Source: an uncultured Enterobacteriaceae bacterium (lineage in GTDB: Bacteria > Pseudomonadota > Gammaproteobacteria > Enterobacterales > Enterobacteriaceae). From it: a stretch of 64,000 nt of DNA. Shown piece after piece: positions 1 through 8,434 of this stretch; the first letter of the stretch is position 1; each line of letters begins with the position of its first letter. The stretch lies in assembly GCA_936920625.1 (NCBI GenBank), contig CAKZHC010000011.1, positions 124,001 to 188,000 on the forward strand, written 5' to 3'. Position numbers and translations under genes: made by a program. Under the pieces are notes generated by a model. It was not told the DNA's origin. It did no database searches and saw nothing but the letters and a program-made list of their open reading frames with translations.

Positions 1-346
1 CATCCTGATGCAGGCAAGGACGGGCTGCATCATGAATCACTACCCAATCGTAGTTTGTTGCAATCGCCAGTCCAGCCTGTACCGACTGTGCCCGCTGGCT
101 GCCGCCTGTCGTGGTAATAACTCGTGAATCATGGCTGACTGGCAACGAAGAAAAGAGAGTATCATCAGGACTTAACACAACTATCACTTGGCTAATACGT
201 GGCTGCTGAAGCAGCGAACTTAGCGCATGTTCAAGGATAGTCTGCTGGCCAATGGTTATATACTGCTTGGGGCGCTGTGATTGCATGCGGCTTCCACTAC
301 CTGCGGCAGGAACCACAGCGATGATATCCGATTGAAATCCGGTCAT
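1..346 (-). CDS. ispD: 2-C-methyl-D-erythritol 4-phosphate cytidylyltransferase, partial
   Basis: Joins MEP to CTP to give CDP-ME, the third step of the non-mevalonate isoprenoid pathway, in the cytosol. Only the first 115 codons lie in the window; the gene runs off the left edge. The N-terminus carries the CTP-binding loop (AVVPAAGSGSRM, about residues 10-21), followed by PKQY and ILEH, and the visible end reads VIHDAARPCLHQD, the conserved HDAARP motif of the family. The ATG at 346 lies 15 bases after the ftsB stop, the usual ftsB-ispD arrangement in enterobacteria, so the two are probably co-transcribed. No defect is visible in this part. Confidence 0.95.
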   Translation of the reverse strand, partial: MTGFQSDIIAVVPAAGSGSRMQSQRPKQYITIGQQTILEHALSSLLQQPRISQVIVVLSPDDTLFSSLPVSHDSRVITTTGGSQRAQSVQAGLAIATNYDWVVIHDAARPCLHQD

Positions 347-361
347 TATCATTATTAAAGA

Positions 362-676
362 TTAGTAATTAATAGAGCCTGATTGCCCGGCGTCTCGGGG
401 ATTACGCTCAGGCACCAGTCGATAGAAGGTCTCACCAGGTTTGATCATTCCTAACGCACTACGTGCGCGCTCTTCAATAGCCTCTGAACCATCATTAAGA
501 TCATTTATTTCCGCAAACAGACGATCATTGCGCGACTTGAGTTTAGCATTGCTACTCTGCTCCCTGGCAACAATATCTTTCATTCGATTGTAGTCATGGA
601 TACCATTCTTGCCCAACCAAAGTGAATATTGCAACCAGCCGAGCAACACCACTAATAACAGTGTTAGTTTCCCCAT
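362..676 (-). CDS. ftsB: Cell division protein FtsB
   Basis: Small bitopic inner-membrane protein of the divisome. With FtsL and FtsQ it links early and late division proteins and helps activate septal peptidoglycan synthesis. The 104 residues match the E. coli length (103): a short cytoplasmic start (MGKLT), one membrane helix at about residues 4-20, the WLQYSLWLGKNGIHDY segment, a periplasmic coiled coil (about 30-70, rich in N, K, E and L), and the end motif PGETFYRLVP. It lies directly upstream of ispD on the same strand. The last dozen residues vary in the family. Confidence 0.95.
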   Translation of the reverse strand: MGKLTLLLVVLLGWLQYSLWLGKNGIHDYNRMKDIVAREQSSNAKLKSRNDRLFAEINDLNDGSEAIEERARSALGMIKPGETFYRLVPERNPRDAGQSGSINY

Positions 677-853
677 TCACCTTCCTCTGCAATCGGTTCG
701 ATTGTTCCATAACTTTTGCGGCGAATTATTTTGCCAGCAAAAATGGAGCCGTTTTACGCATTATTATCTGGTAGCAACTCAGTGTCTGCCACTACGCCGA
801 CAATTTTCTGTCACTACAGATAATAACAGTTCACAACTAACACGTAATGCAGA

Positions 854-1174
854 TTACCATCCATTCAAAAGGGTAAAAATCGACCAGAATAAAAAGATCA
901 CCGCCGGCAGGGTAATCAGCGCTGTCCATATCATTTTTCCATGCAGAAAATAGCTCGCAACAATACCAATCAGCACCGAAACTGGCAGCAGGGCAAGAAA
1001 AAACAGCCAGGTGTAGAGGAAAAAAATCAGAACGCTGGAACCATATAGGATGAAAGGGATAGCCATGGCACACCAGTAAGAGGCAAAGCCAATCGCACCA
1101 CCTGTGAAAGATCGGAAAGATCCCTCATCGTCATCCCGTTTTTTACCTGTCAGGGCAGGCGTAACATTTTGCAT
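854..1174 (-). CDS. ygbE: Inner-membrane protein YgbE (DUF3561)
   Basis: Small membrane protein of unknown function, always found beside cysDNC and ftsB in enterobacteria. The reading frame stays open to 1225. I chose the ATG at 1174 because AGG sits six bases upstream and the resulting 106 residues match the E. coli protein (107). Three hydrophobic segments are visible after a charged N-terminal tail (GKKRDDDEG); the core FFLYTWLFFLALLPVSVLIGI is close to the E. coli protein. It follows cysC by 58 bases on the same strand and may be the last gene of the cysGDNC transcript. Confidence 0.85.
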   Translation of the reverse strand: MQNVTPALTGKKRDDDEGSFRSFTGGAIGFASYWCAMAIPFILYGSSVLIFFLYTWLFFLALLPVSVLIGIVASYFLHGKMIWTALITLPAVIFLFWSIFTLLNGW

Positions 1175-1232
1175 AAGTAACCTGTTGACACGTGTGCAGT
1201 ATACTCTCACAACGACATAATCCAACGAGCTG

Positions 1233-1838
1233 TCAGGATTTAATGATATCTCGTTGTCGCAGAAAATTTAATAATTGTGTAGTTGATTTTGGTAGCGATT
1301 GTCCACCGTTTAGTTGAATTTCAGGATTTTCTGGTACCTGATAAACGCTGTCTATACCAGTGAAATTTTTAAGCTCACCAGCACGGGCTTTCCGATAAAG
1401 CCCTTTCGGATCACGCTGTTCACAGGTCGCAAGCGATGTGTCAACGTATACCTCTATAAAACGCCCATCTTCAAACATTTCTCGTATGTTTTGACGCTGC
1501 GCCTGATGCGGTGAGATAAACGCCGATAAAACAATCAATCCAGCATCTGCCATTAATCTGGCCACTTCACCGACCCGACGAATATTTTCATCTCGTTCCG
1601 CATCACTAAATCCAAGGTCCCGACACAATCCATGGCGTACATTATCACCATCAAGCAGATAAGTACTGACGCCAGCTCGATATAAAGCCTGCTCCAGTGT
1701 TCCTGCAAGTGTCGATTTACCTGACCCGGAAAGCCCTGTAAACCAGATTGCTGCGCCCTTATGACCATGTAGCTGCTCACGTTGTGCCCGTGTTACAGCA
1801 TGCTGATGCCAGATCACGTTGCTATTATGATAAGCCAT
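1233..1838 (-). CDS. cysC: Adenylylsulfate (APS) kinase CysC
   Basis: Phosphorylates APS at the 3' position with ATP to make PAPS, the second step of sulfate activation in the cytosol. The P-loop GLSGSGKST is at residues 35-43, followed by LLDGDNVRHGL and the FISPH segment, all typical of APS kinases; 201 residues is the normal length. Two ATGs in a row (1841 and 1838) overlap the cysN stop, so translation is coupled; the second gives the E. coli-like start MAYHN. It is the last enzyme gene of cysG-cysD-cysN-cysC. Regulation by CysB is inferred from the family. Confidence 0.95.
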   Translation of the reverse strand: MAYHNSNVIWHQHAVTRAQREQLHGHKGAAIWFTGLSGSGKSTLAGTLEQALYRAGVSTYLLDGDNVRHGLCRDLGFSDAERDENIRRVGEVARLMADAGLIVLSAFISPHQAQRQNIREMFEDGRFIEVYVDTSLATCEQRDPKGLYRKARAGELKNFTGIDSVYQVPENPEIQLNGGQSLPKSTTQLLNFLRQRDIIKS

Positions 1839-3268
1839 CATCTGCCGCTCTTGAGGTCACGTGCGCCCCAGTGGGGAAAGTGATGACAAATCAGGGTATT
1901 TAACTCAAGTTCAAAGTCGCTGTAATTGCCGTCCGGTGCTGCACTTCTCTGCTGTGGTTCGCGGATTATAGCTGCGCCAACAGTAACATTACTGATACGA
2001 TCTATCAAAATCATCCCGCCGAGAACTGAGTTGCAAGAATAAGGTTCAATAACTAAAGGCTCATCAAAGATAAGGCTTACTAAGCCTATACCATTTAATG
2101 GCAGCGATTCCGCATTGTGTGGAGTCAACGAATTGATCTCCATCTGATAATGGATATGCGTTATGCTTGCATGGCTTTTTTTTCCGGCAATTTGTACGTT
2201 ATAACGCTGCCCTGGCATCAGTGGCTGCGATGCCATCCACACCACATCAGCGGTAGCAAACTGCACGGGTTCTAATGCGTTATCAACCGCCGTTAATAAA
2301 TCACCCCGGCTAATGTCAACATCATCTTCCAGCACCAAAGTGATAGCATCACCCGTCTGCGCCTCTTCCAGAGGACCGTCGAATGTAATGATACGCGTCA
2401 CACAGGACTCAACACCAGATGGTAACACCTTTACCCGCTGCCCCAGATGGACCCGGCCCGATGCCAGTGTTCCGGCATAGCCCCGAAAATCGAGGTTTGG
2501 ACGGTTTACGTATTGTACCGGGAAACACATTAACTGATCGTCATTCACCGGACTGACTTCTGTCATTTCCAGCAGAGACAGCAATGTGGGCCCGGTATGC
2601 CAGGCCATCGACTGGCCCTGATTCACAACATTTTCGCCTGTCAGGGCCGAGACTGGCACGAAAGATATATCAGGTTTACCAGGTAATTGTCCGCAAAAAT
2701 CGAGATAATCCTGTCTTATCTGCTGGAAAATATCCTCACGGTAATCTACCAGATCCATTTTATTGACAGCGACTATCAGATGCCTGATTCCCAGTAGCGT
2801 ACAGATAAAACTATGCCGGCGGGTCTGAGCCTGCACGCCTTTACGAGCATCAATCAGCAGAAGCGCCAAATGACAGGTTGATGCGCCCGTTGCCATATTA
2901 CGTGTGTATTGCTCATGCCCCGGCGTATCGGCAATTATAAATTTACGTTTCTCCGTGGAGAAGTAACGCCAGGCAACATCGATGGTAATACCCTGCTCGC
3001 GTTCAGCCTGTAATCCATCTACTAGCAAAGCCAGGTCCAGCTTTTCTCCCTGGCTGCCATGTCGTTTACTGTCACTATGTAGTGAAGAGAGCTGATCCTG
3101 ATAAATCTGGTGGGTGTCATACAATAACCTGCCTATGAGGGTACTTTTACCATCATCGACACTGCCACAAGTCAGGAACCGTAACATGCTTTTATGTTGC
3201 TGGGCGTATAACCATGCCTCTGCACCACCCTGACTTGCAATTTGCTGCGCTATGGAGCTGTTGTTCAT
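1838..3268 (-). CDS. cysN: Sulfate adenylyltransferase subunit 1 (GTPase) CysN
   Basis: GTP-hydrolysing subunit of ATP sulfurylase; it couples GTP hydrolysis to APS formation by CysD. The EF-Tu-like G domain shows GSVDDGKST at residues 35-43, DTPGH and NKMD, followed by beta-barrel domains; the C-terminus FPHWGARDL is conserved. Length is 476 against 475 in E. coli. The start lies 12 bases after the cysD stop and the end overlaps cysC by a few bases, so this is a tight operon. No damaged motif was seen. Confidence 0.96.
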   Translation of the reverse strand: MNNSSIAQQIASQGGAEAWLYAQQHKSMLRFLTCGSVDDGKSTLIGRLLYDTHQIYQDQLSSLHSDSKRHGSQGEKLDLALLVDGLQAEREQGITIDVAWRYFSTEKRKFIIADTPGHEQYTRNMATGASTCHLALLLIDARKGVQAQTRRHSFICTLLGIRHLIVAVNKMDLVDYREDIFQQIRQDYLDFCGQLPGKPDISFVPVSALTGENVVNQGQSMAWHTGPTLLSLLEMTEVSPVNDDQLMCFPVQYVNRPNLDFRGYAGTLASGRVHLGQRVKVLPSGVESCVTRIITFDGPLEEAQTGDAITLVLEDDVDISRGDLLTAVDNALEPVQFATADVVWMASQPLMPGQRYNVQIAGKKSHASITHIHYQMEINSLTPHNAESLPLNGIGLVSLIFDEPLVIEPYSCNSVLGGMILIDRISNVTVGAAIIREPQQRSAAPDGNYSDFELELNTLICHHFPHWGARDLKSGR

Positions 3269-3280
3269 TATCCTGACTCC

Positions 3281-4189
3281 TCAAAAATAACCCTGGCGCT
3301 TTTTTTGCTCCATGGAACCCGCCTGATCACGATCAATAACCCGTCCCTGACGTTCACTAGTTGTTGATATCAGCATTTCCTCAATGATTTCCGGTAGTAC
3401 TGTCGCCCGCGATTCAACAGCACCGGTTAGCGGCCAGCAGCCTAAGGTACGAAACCGGACCATTCGCCGTTTTATTTGCTCGCCCGGTTGCAAATCAATA
3501 CGATCATCATCTGCCATGATTAGCATGCCGTCTCTTTCTACTATCGGGCGCTTTGCTGCCAGATAAAGCGGTACAATGGCGATCTTTTCCAGAAAGATAT
3601 ACTGCCAGATATCAAGCTCAGTCCAGTTAGATAAGGGAAAAACACGAATACTTTCCCCTTTGTTAATCTGGCCATTATAGTTATGCCACAATTCAGGGCG
3701 CTGATTTTTGGGGTCCCACCGATGAAACCGGTCGCGAAAGGAGTAAATACGCTCTTTCGCACGCGCTTTTTCTTCATCACGACGAGCACCACCAAACGCC
3801 GCATCAAAACCATACTTATCCAGAGCCTGTTTCAGCGCCTCGGTTTTCATTATGTCTGTATATTTGGCGCTTCCATGAATGAAAGGATTGATACCCATTG
3901 CTACTCCCTGAGGATTGCGGTGGATGATCAACTCCGCTCCTGTCTCCTTTATCATACGGTCACGGAACTCGTACATCTCACGAAATTTCCAGCCGGTGTC
4001 TATATGCAGCAATGGGAAAGGTAACGGGCCGGGCCAGAAAGCTTTTCGTGCCAGATGAAGCATTACAGAAGAATCTTTGCCAACAGAGTACATCATTACC
4101 GGCTTACTGAATTCTGCTACTACCTCACGGATGATAAAGATACTTTCCGCTTCCAGTTGACGCAGGTGGGTTTGTCGTTTTTGTTCCAT
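3281..4189 (-). CDS. cysD: Sulfate adenylyltransferase subunit 2 CysD
   Basis: Catalytic subunit of ATP sulfurylase, making APS and pyrophosphate from sulfate and ATP. The PP-loop SVGKDSSVML starts near residue 35, followed by HIDTGWKF and the FGGARRDEEKARAKER segment. Length is 302, identical to E. coli, and the end SMEQKKRQGYF matches. Its ribosome binding site (GAGGA) overlaps the stop codon of cysG nine bases upstream, so translation of the two genes is probably linked. Confidence 0.96.
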   Translation of the reverse strand: MEQKRQTHLRQLEAESIFIIREVVAEFSKPVMMYSVGKDSSVMLHLARKAFWPGPLPFPLLHIDTGWKFREMYEFRDRMIKETGAELIIHRNPQGVAMGINPFIHGSAKYTDIMKTEALKQALDKYGFDAAFGGARRDEEKARAKERIYSFRDRFHRWDPKNQRPELWHNYNGQINKGESIRVFPLSNWTELDIWQYIFLEKIAIVPLYLAAKRPIVERDGMLIMADDDRIDLQPGEQIKRRMVRFRTLGCWPLTGAVESRATVLPEIIEEMLISTTSERQGRVIDRDQAGSMEQKKRQGYF

Positions 4190-4198
4190 CAGAATTCC

Positions 4199-5602
4199 TC
4201 AGGCCAGTGTGATGACTGATGCATTGCGGCTGACTGGTTGTAATGACTGTTGAAACCAGGCTAAATCCGCATGTAGTTTGACGACTTCTCCTATAATCAG
4301 TAATGCAGGCGTGGGAGCATCCTGTGCCAGTTGTTCAAGTTCGGAAAGGAACCCTGTCAGCACGCGCTGATCGGTACGGGTACCACAACTGATTACCGCA
4401 ACGGGCGTGGTGGGGTCACGTCCGTGAATGATTAGCTGCTGACTGATCTCTGCCACTTTTAATGCTCCCATATAGATAGCCACCGTCTGATGGGGGCGGG
4501 CCATTAACCACCAGTCAATTTCTGCACAATTGGCACGACAGTGGCCTGTTATAAATATAACACTCTGAGAATAATCCCGATGTGTGAGTGTGATTCCAGC
4601 ATAAGCCGCCGCCCCAGTCGCAGCAGTAACACCCGGCACCACCTGAAATGGAATACCGGCTGCTGCTGCCACTTGCAGCTCTTCACCTCCACGACCAAAG
4701 ATAAAGGGGTCACCGCCTTTTAGCCTCACCACCCGTTTCCCCTGACGCGCCAGCATCACCAGCAAACGGTTGGTCTCCTGCTGGGCCACATGATGTGCCC
4801 CGGCGCGTTTACCGACACAAATACGCTCGGCATCGCGGCGAACAAGGTCCAGAACCTCTACGCTTACCAGGTGATCATAAAGTACAACATCCGCCTGCTG
4901 CATTGCCTGTAAAGCATGCAACGTCAACAAGCCAGGGTCACCAGGGCCGGCCCCAACCAGTGTGATTTCACCCTGTCTGACGTCCGGCATGGCTAACTGC
5001 GCTTCGAGGGCCTGTCGTGCTGCGTCGGGATTACCACTGGCTACCTGACTGGCAAACAGACCGTTGAAGGCCGACTCCCAAAACCTTCGACGTTCAGCTA
5101 TTTTTCTGAAACGTTGTTTCACTTTTTCACGCCACTCACCAGCCAGTGTTGCCATTTGCCCTAATGCTGCTGGCAGCAGTGCCTCCAGTTTTTCACGTAG
5201 TAAGCGGGTCAAAACTGGCGCCGTTCCCCCGGATGAGATAGCCACTACCAGTGGAGAACGATCTACAATCGAAGGAAAAATAAAACTACAGCTGGCCTGA
5301 TCATCCACTACATTGACCAGACAATGTCGCGCTCTGGCCGTATCAGATACCTTGTGGTTGAGCTCACTGTCATTAGTCGCAGCAATAACCAGCAACACGT
5401 TGTCCAGGAGATCCTCTGTGAAATGCTGAGCCCGCCAGATCAGCTGTTGCTTACCCACAAGCTCGGCCAGTTGCTCACACAGGTACGGCGATACGACCTC
5501 TACCCGACGCAATAAGGCGATTTTACGTGCTGCAACATCACCACCACCTACTACCAGTACGGGCTGGCCACGAATGTCTGCAAACAGAGGAAGGTAATCC
5601 AC
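4199..5602 (-). CDS. cysG: Siroheme synthase CysG (multifunctional)
   Basis: Makes siroheme, the cofactor of sulfite reductase, from uroporphyrinogen III. The N-terminal half is the NAD-dependent precorrin-2 dehydrogenase/ferrochelatase (VVGGGDVAARK near residue 17); the C-terminal half (from about 215, VGAGPGDPGLLTL) is the SAM-dependent methyltransferase with VRLKGGDPFIFGRGGEE. The start is GTG at 5602 with AGGA seven bases before it. Length is 467 against 457 in E. coli. Compared with the remembered E. coli protein about four residues are missing after KIALLRR, where LLLEAGARLTV is expected; the reading frame is kept. It heads the operon with cysDNC, which ties cofactor supply to sulfate assimilation. 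Confidence 0.93.
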   Translation of the reverse strand: MDYLPLFADIRGQPVLVVGGGDVAARKIALLRRVEVVSPYLCEQLAELVGKQQLIWRAQHFTEDLLDNVLLVIAATNDSELNHKVSDTARARHCLVNVVDDQASCSFIFPSIVDRSPLVVAISSGGTAPVLTRLLREKLEALLPAALGQMATLAGEWREKVKQRFRKIAERRRFWESAFNGLFASQVASGNPDAARQALEAQLAMPDVRQGEITLVGAGPGDPGLLTLHALQAMQQADVVLYDHLVSVEVLDLVRRDAERICVGKRAGAHHVAQQETNRLLVMLARQGKRVVRLKGGDPFIFGRGGEELQVAAAAGIPFQVVPGVTAATGAAAYAGITLTHRDYSQSVIFITGHCRANCAEIDWWLMARPHQTVAIYMGALKVAEISQQLIIHGRDPTTPVAVISCGTRTDQRVLTGFLSELEQLAQDAPTPALLIIGEVVKLHADLAWFQQSLQPVSRNASVITLA

Positions 5603-6290
5603 ATAATGGTCCTGTTCAAAGTAGCATTAGAAAGAGAAGCGACTATGACTATAGGTCACCTGCTTCATTCATTTGAAATTACTAATAGGCATGATAATTT
5701 ACTAAATGGAATAACGGAATTCAGCAAGTTTGACCCTCTCTCCACCTGAAAGTGCATAAACGATTACTCTATTTGTAAGCACAGATTGTTACTTAGAGTG
5801 CTCCTCTTTGGATACAGATTAACCCGTCCTCTAAACAACAAAGCTCTTTGGTTTTTTTGTCCGCAGGTGCTGCCAAAGGCTCCAAAAAGAGCATATTAGT
5901 GCATCTGCTAAGAAATCACACGATGATTCAGCCTGACCGTTATATTTTATTGGCTGGTATTGTGACCAAATTATCAAACATACTGAATCATAATAACTTT
6001 AAAAAATATAAGTACAGATGAACATAGCCATAATTTTTGTACAAATAGATATTTATTAATTTTTTTATTCAGTGAGGAGGGGATAAATATTCAAAGACAT
6101 TCTTTATCACTGGATTACAATGACAATATAAACATAATCCGGCCAGATTAACATTTATGAAAATCACCAGATTTACTAATGATTTTTATGTTAATCAATT
6201 AACTACTGGATTTGTGAGCGAATATGCAGTATATATTTCCAACTCATCAGCATATTCGCTATTCTGGCATATATCAGACTCGATGAATAG

Positions 6291-6515
6291 TTAAAAAAGT
6301 TTACTTTTCTTCAGAATCAGACTTAATTGAATCTCATCGTAAAATTTTCCTATCAAATCTTCAGGCATTTCGAGCCCGACATGCCTTGCAGCAGGCTGGT
6401 TTGCATACAAAACTTTTGTATCTGCGCTGGCTATTATGATCGGTTCAGAAAAAAGATTAAAGACAGAAACCAGAATTTCAGGAACTATAGTGTCTTGCTG
6501 TACGACATCCTTCAT
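6291..6515 (-). CDS. Short PAS-domain-like protein, probably a fragment
   Basis: A 74-residue reading frame with a good ribosome binding site (AAAGGA, six bases before the ATG). The segment EPIIIASADTKVLYANQPAA, then LIGKFYDEI, looks like the first half of a PAS sensor domain of the kind found at the N-terminus of some enterobacterial LuxR-type regulators. The frame ends abruptly after KKSKLF, before a complete PAS fold could form, and I found no DNA-binding domain downstream. It is most likely the 5' remnant of a regulator. Function and expression are unknown. Confidence 0.4.
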   Translation of the reverse strand: MKDVVQQDTIVPEILVSVFNLFSEPIIIASADTKVLYANQPAARHVGLEMPEDLIGKFYDEIQLSLILKKSKLF

Positions 6516-6901
6516 ATTATTCCTTTAGTAATTTTGATTAACGTTTGCAGACAACCAGATGCAGGCAAAGCAGATACTGGCAGCCCTCCAGACCAGCTAT
6601 TACAAGTAAAATATCTGTAATAGTTAGTTATTTCGAGTGTAACTTATACCGTAATTAGCGCTTGCTACTTGTCCTGCCCGGGTGGGGCTCAAATTCATAA
6701 GACAGACAAACCGGCATAGCAGAATTGATGCTGGTCAACTTTTCCACCAAACTCTGTAAAATCGATAGTATGAGTAGCAGGCTTTAATAAACATTTTATT
6801 TTTATTATAAAATGATTTTTTTGCACAGTGAAATGATAAACCATTTTAACAGAATCAGGTTTAGGCATTCTCTACTCTGTAAATAAATTAGTAAAATATG
6901 C

Positions 6902-7141
6902 TCATCCTGATTTTGAAAAATACGCTATAACTGTCTCGTTCTTGAAAAGAGACGAATGAACTTCATAACAGTTATTTTTTAGATCATCACGAGTTTTGGA
7001 CTGATAAAATTTATTGCAGGAAAGATGTGTATGCAGAATTTCGGAACTGGTGTTCACCCCGCTGACTAATCTAGAAAATGCATCAGACAGACAAGATATT
7101 ATTGTAATAAAGCTGCTATTTGCGTGCATATTATTCGTCAT
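6902..7141 (-). CDS. Hypothetical protein, 79 residues
   Basis: I do not recognise this protein. The ATG at 7141 has AGAGGG about five bases upstream, which is the main support for it being translated. The sequence is Ser/Asn-rich with no membrane segment or known motif, and its base composition is as AT-rich as the surrounding gap. It lies on the same strand as the PAS-like fragment, 386 bases upstream of it. It may be a small orphan gene, a fragment, or chance. Confidence 0.3.
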   Translation of the reverse strand: MTNNMHANSSFITIISCLSDAFSRLVSGVNTSSEILHTHLSCNKFYQSKTRDDLKNNCYEVHSSLFKNETVIAYFSKSG

Positions 7142-7687
7142 GAAGTCCCTCTCTGAATCTAATTTTGTTTAAATGTGTCCTGAAAAGATTAAGCTGTATA
7201 CTGACTGACGCATATTAGCCTTAACAATTTTCCGTTACCGTATGTCAGGTCACAAAAACTATAATAAAATTATTCATAAAAAATTAAAAGCGAAATGACT
7301 AATATCAAATGGGCATGAGTAGCTACTACAAGCAGTGATGTCACTATATTATCTATGGCCTTTAAGGTAATTCTCAGAGGACAGACAGAATAAATAATGA
7401 TTTTAAGTAAAATATCACTAATGCCGATTTCCTCCCATCAGAAACAGTTATTGAGGTAAAGTGTATATATTACCGTTATGCTAAAATATTTCTCTGAGAT
7501 CTTATTACACAAATAATGATAAAGACAGACAACTTTTTTGATAGAAATAGTGACAGTACTGACGTGGTTAAAAACAGACAATGACATGGTATAACGGCAT
7601 CCTGGCCAGATAACATCCGTCTGAATCAGAAATGATGAAAATTGGCAGGGTTCGTTAAATTGCTTTCAGGTGTAGCGCGAGCGATGA

Positions 7688-8419
7688 TTATTCATGCAGC
7701 CCGCACTCACGTTTGAGGCCAAAAAAACGGGTCTCCTCAGCTGACATGCCAGGTTTAAGTTTACTTGTAGTGTGTGTGTCACCAACAGACACATAACCCT
7801 CATCCCACAGAGGGTGAAAGCTTAAACTGTGCTCCCGCAGGTAAGTTTCAATCTGGCTGTCGCTCCAGTCAATGATCGGCAACACTTTACAAACACCACT
7901 CCTGACAGCCAGCACTGGAAGATTACGTCGACTCTCTGACTGTTTACGGCGCAAACCAGCAAACCAGGTACCTGCCCGCAGCGTCTTTAACGCCCGGTTC
8001 ATTGGTTCTACTTTATTGATTTGATTATAAAACTCTATGCCCTGCACGCCTTGCTCCCACAATTTACCATAGCGCGCCTCCTGCCAGGCAGGTGAGGTTT
8101 CGGAGCGAAATACCTGTAAATTGAGGTTTAATTTATGCGTTAACGTATCTATAAATTGATAGGTTTGCGTGAAAAGATAACCAGTATCTACCAGAATAAC
8201 CGGAATATCTGGCTTTTGTTGAACCACCAGATGCAAACTAACGGCAGCCTGGATGCCGAAGCTGGAGGAAAGCACAAAGGCTCCCGGCAAATTCTCTAAT
8301 GACCAGCTTACACGCTCCTGAGCACTCATTCGATCCAGATCATTATTTATCCGGGCTAATACCATTACACGCTCCACATTGGATAGTGCATGCAAATTGT
8401 TGAGTACCGCTAATGCCAT
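7688..8419 (-). CDS. cysH: Phosphoadenylylsulfate (PAPS) reductase CysH
   Basis: Reduces PAPS to sulfite and PAP using thioredoxin or glutaredoxin. The 243 residues match E. coli (244). Visible family marks are VLSSSFGIQAAVSLHL (about 50-65), VDTGYLF, WFAGLRRKQS, and the catalytic cysteine in the terminal ECGLHE. The start at 8419 has GAGGA about ten bases upstream, and only 15 bases separate it from the cysI stop, so it is the third gene of cysJIH. It is intact even though the gene before it is frameshifted. Confidence 0.96.
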   Translation of the reverse strand: MALAVLNNLHALSNVERVMVLARINNDLDRMSAQERVSWSLENLPGAFVLSSSFGIQAAVSLHLVVQQKPDIPVILVDTGYLFTQTYQFIDTLTHKLNLNLQVFRSETSPAWQEARYGKLWEQGVQGIEFYNQINKVEPMNRALKTLRAGTWFAGLRRKQSESRRNLPVLAVRSGVCKVLPIIDWSDSQIETYLREHSLSFHPLWDEGYVSVGDTHTTSKLKPGMSAEETRFFGLKRECGLHE

Positions 8420-8434
8420 GGCACATCTTCCTCA

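Larger units (their letters stand above)
5603..7687. other. 2.1-kb AT-rich, gene-poor stretch between cysG and cysH
   Basis: This is where E. coli carries iap and the type I-E CRISPR-cas locus. I see no repeat array and no cas gene. The stretch is clearly richer in A and T than its neighbours. It holds two short reading frames with plausible ribosome binding sites (6291-6515 and 6902-7141), the cysG upstream region, and a pair of overlapping inverted repeats near 5843-5892. The rest shows nothing I can identify and looks like decayed accessory DNA. Confidence 0.6.

Noticed and set aside
5603..7687. CRISPR array at the E. coli CRISPR-cas position
   Set aside because: No regularly spaced repeat could be found by eye and no cas gene is present.
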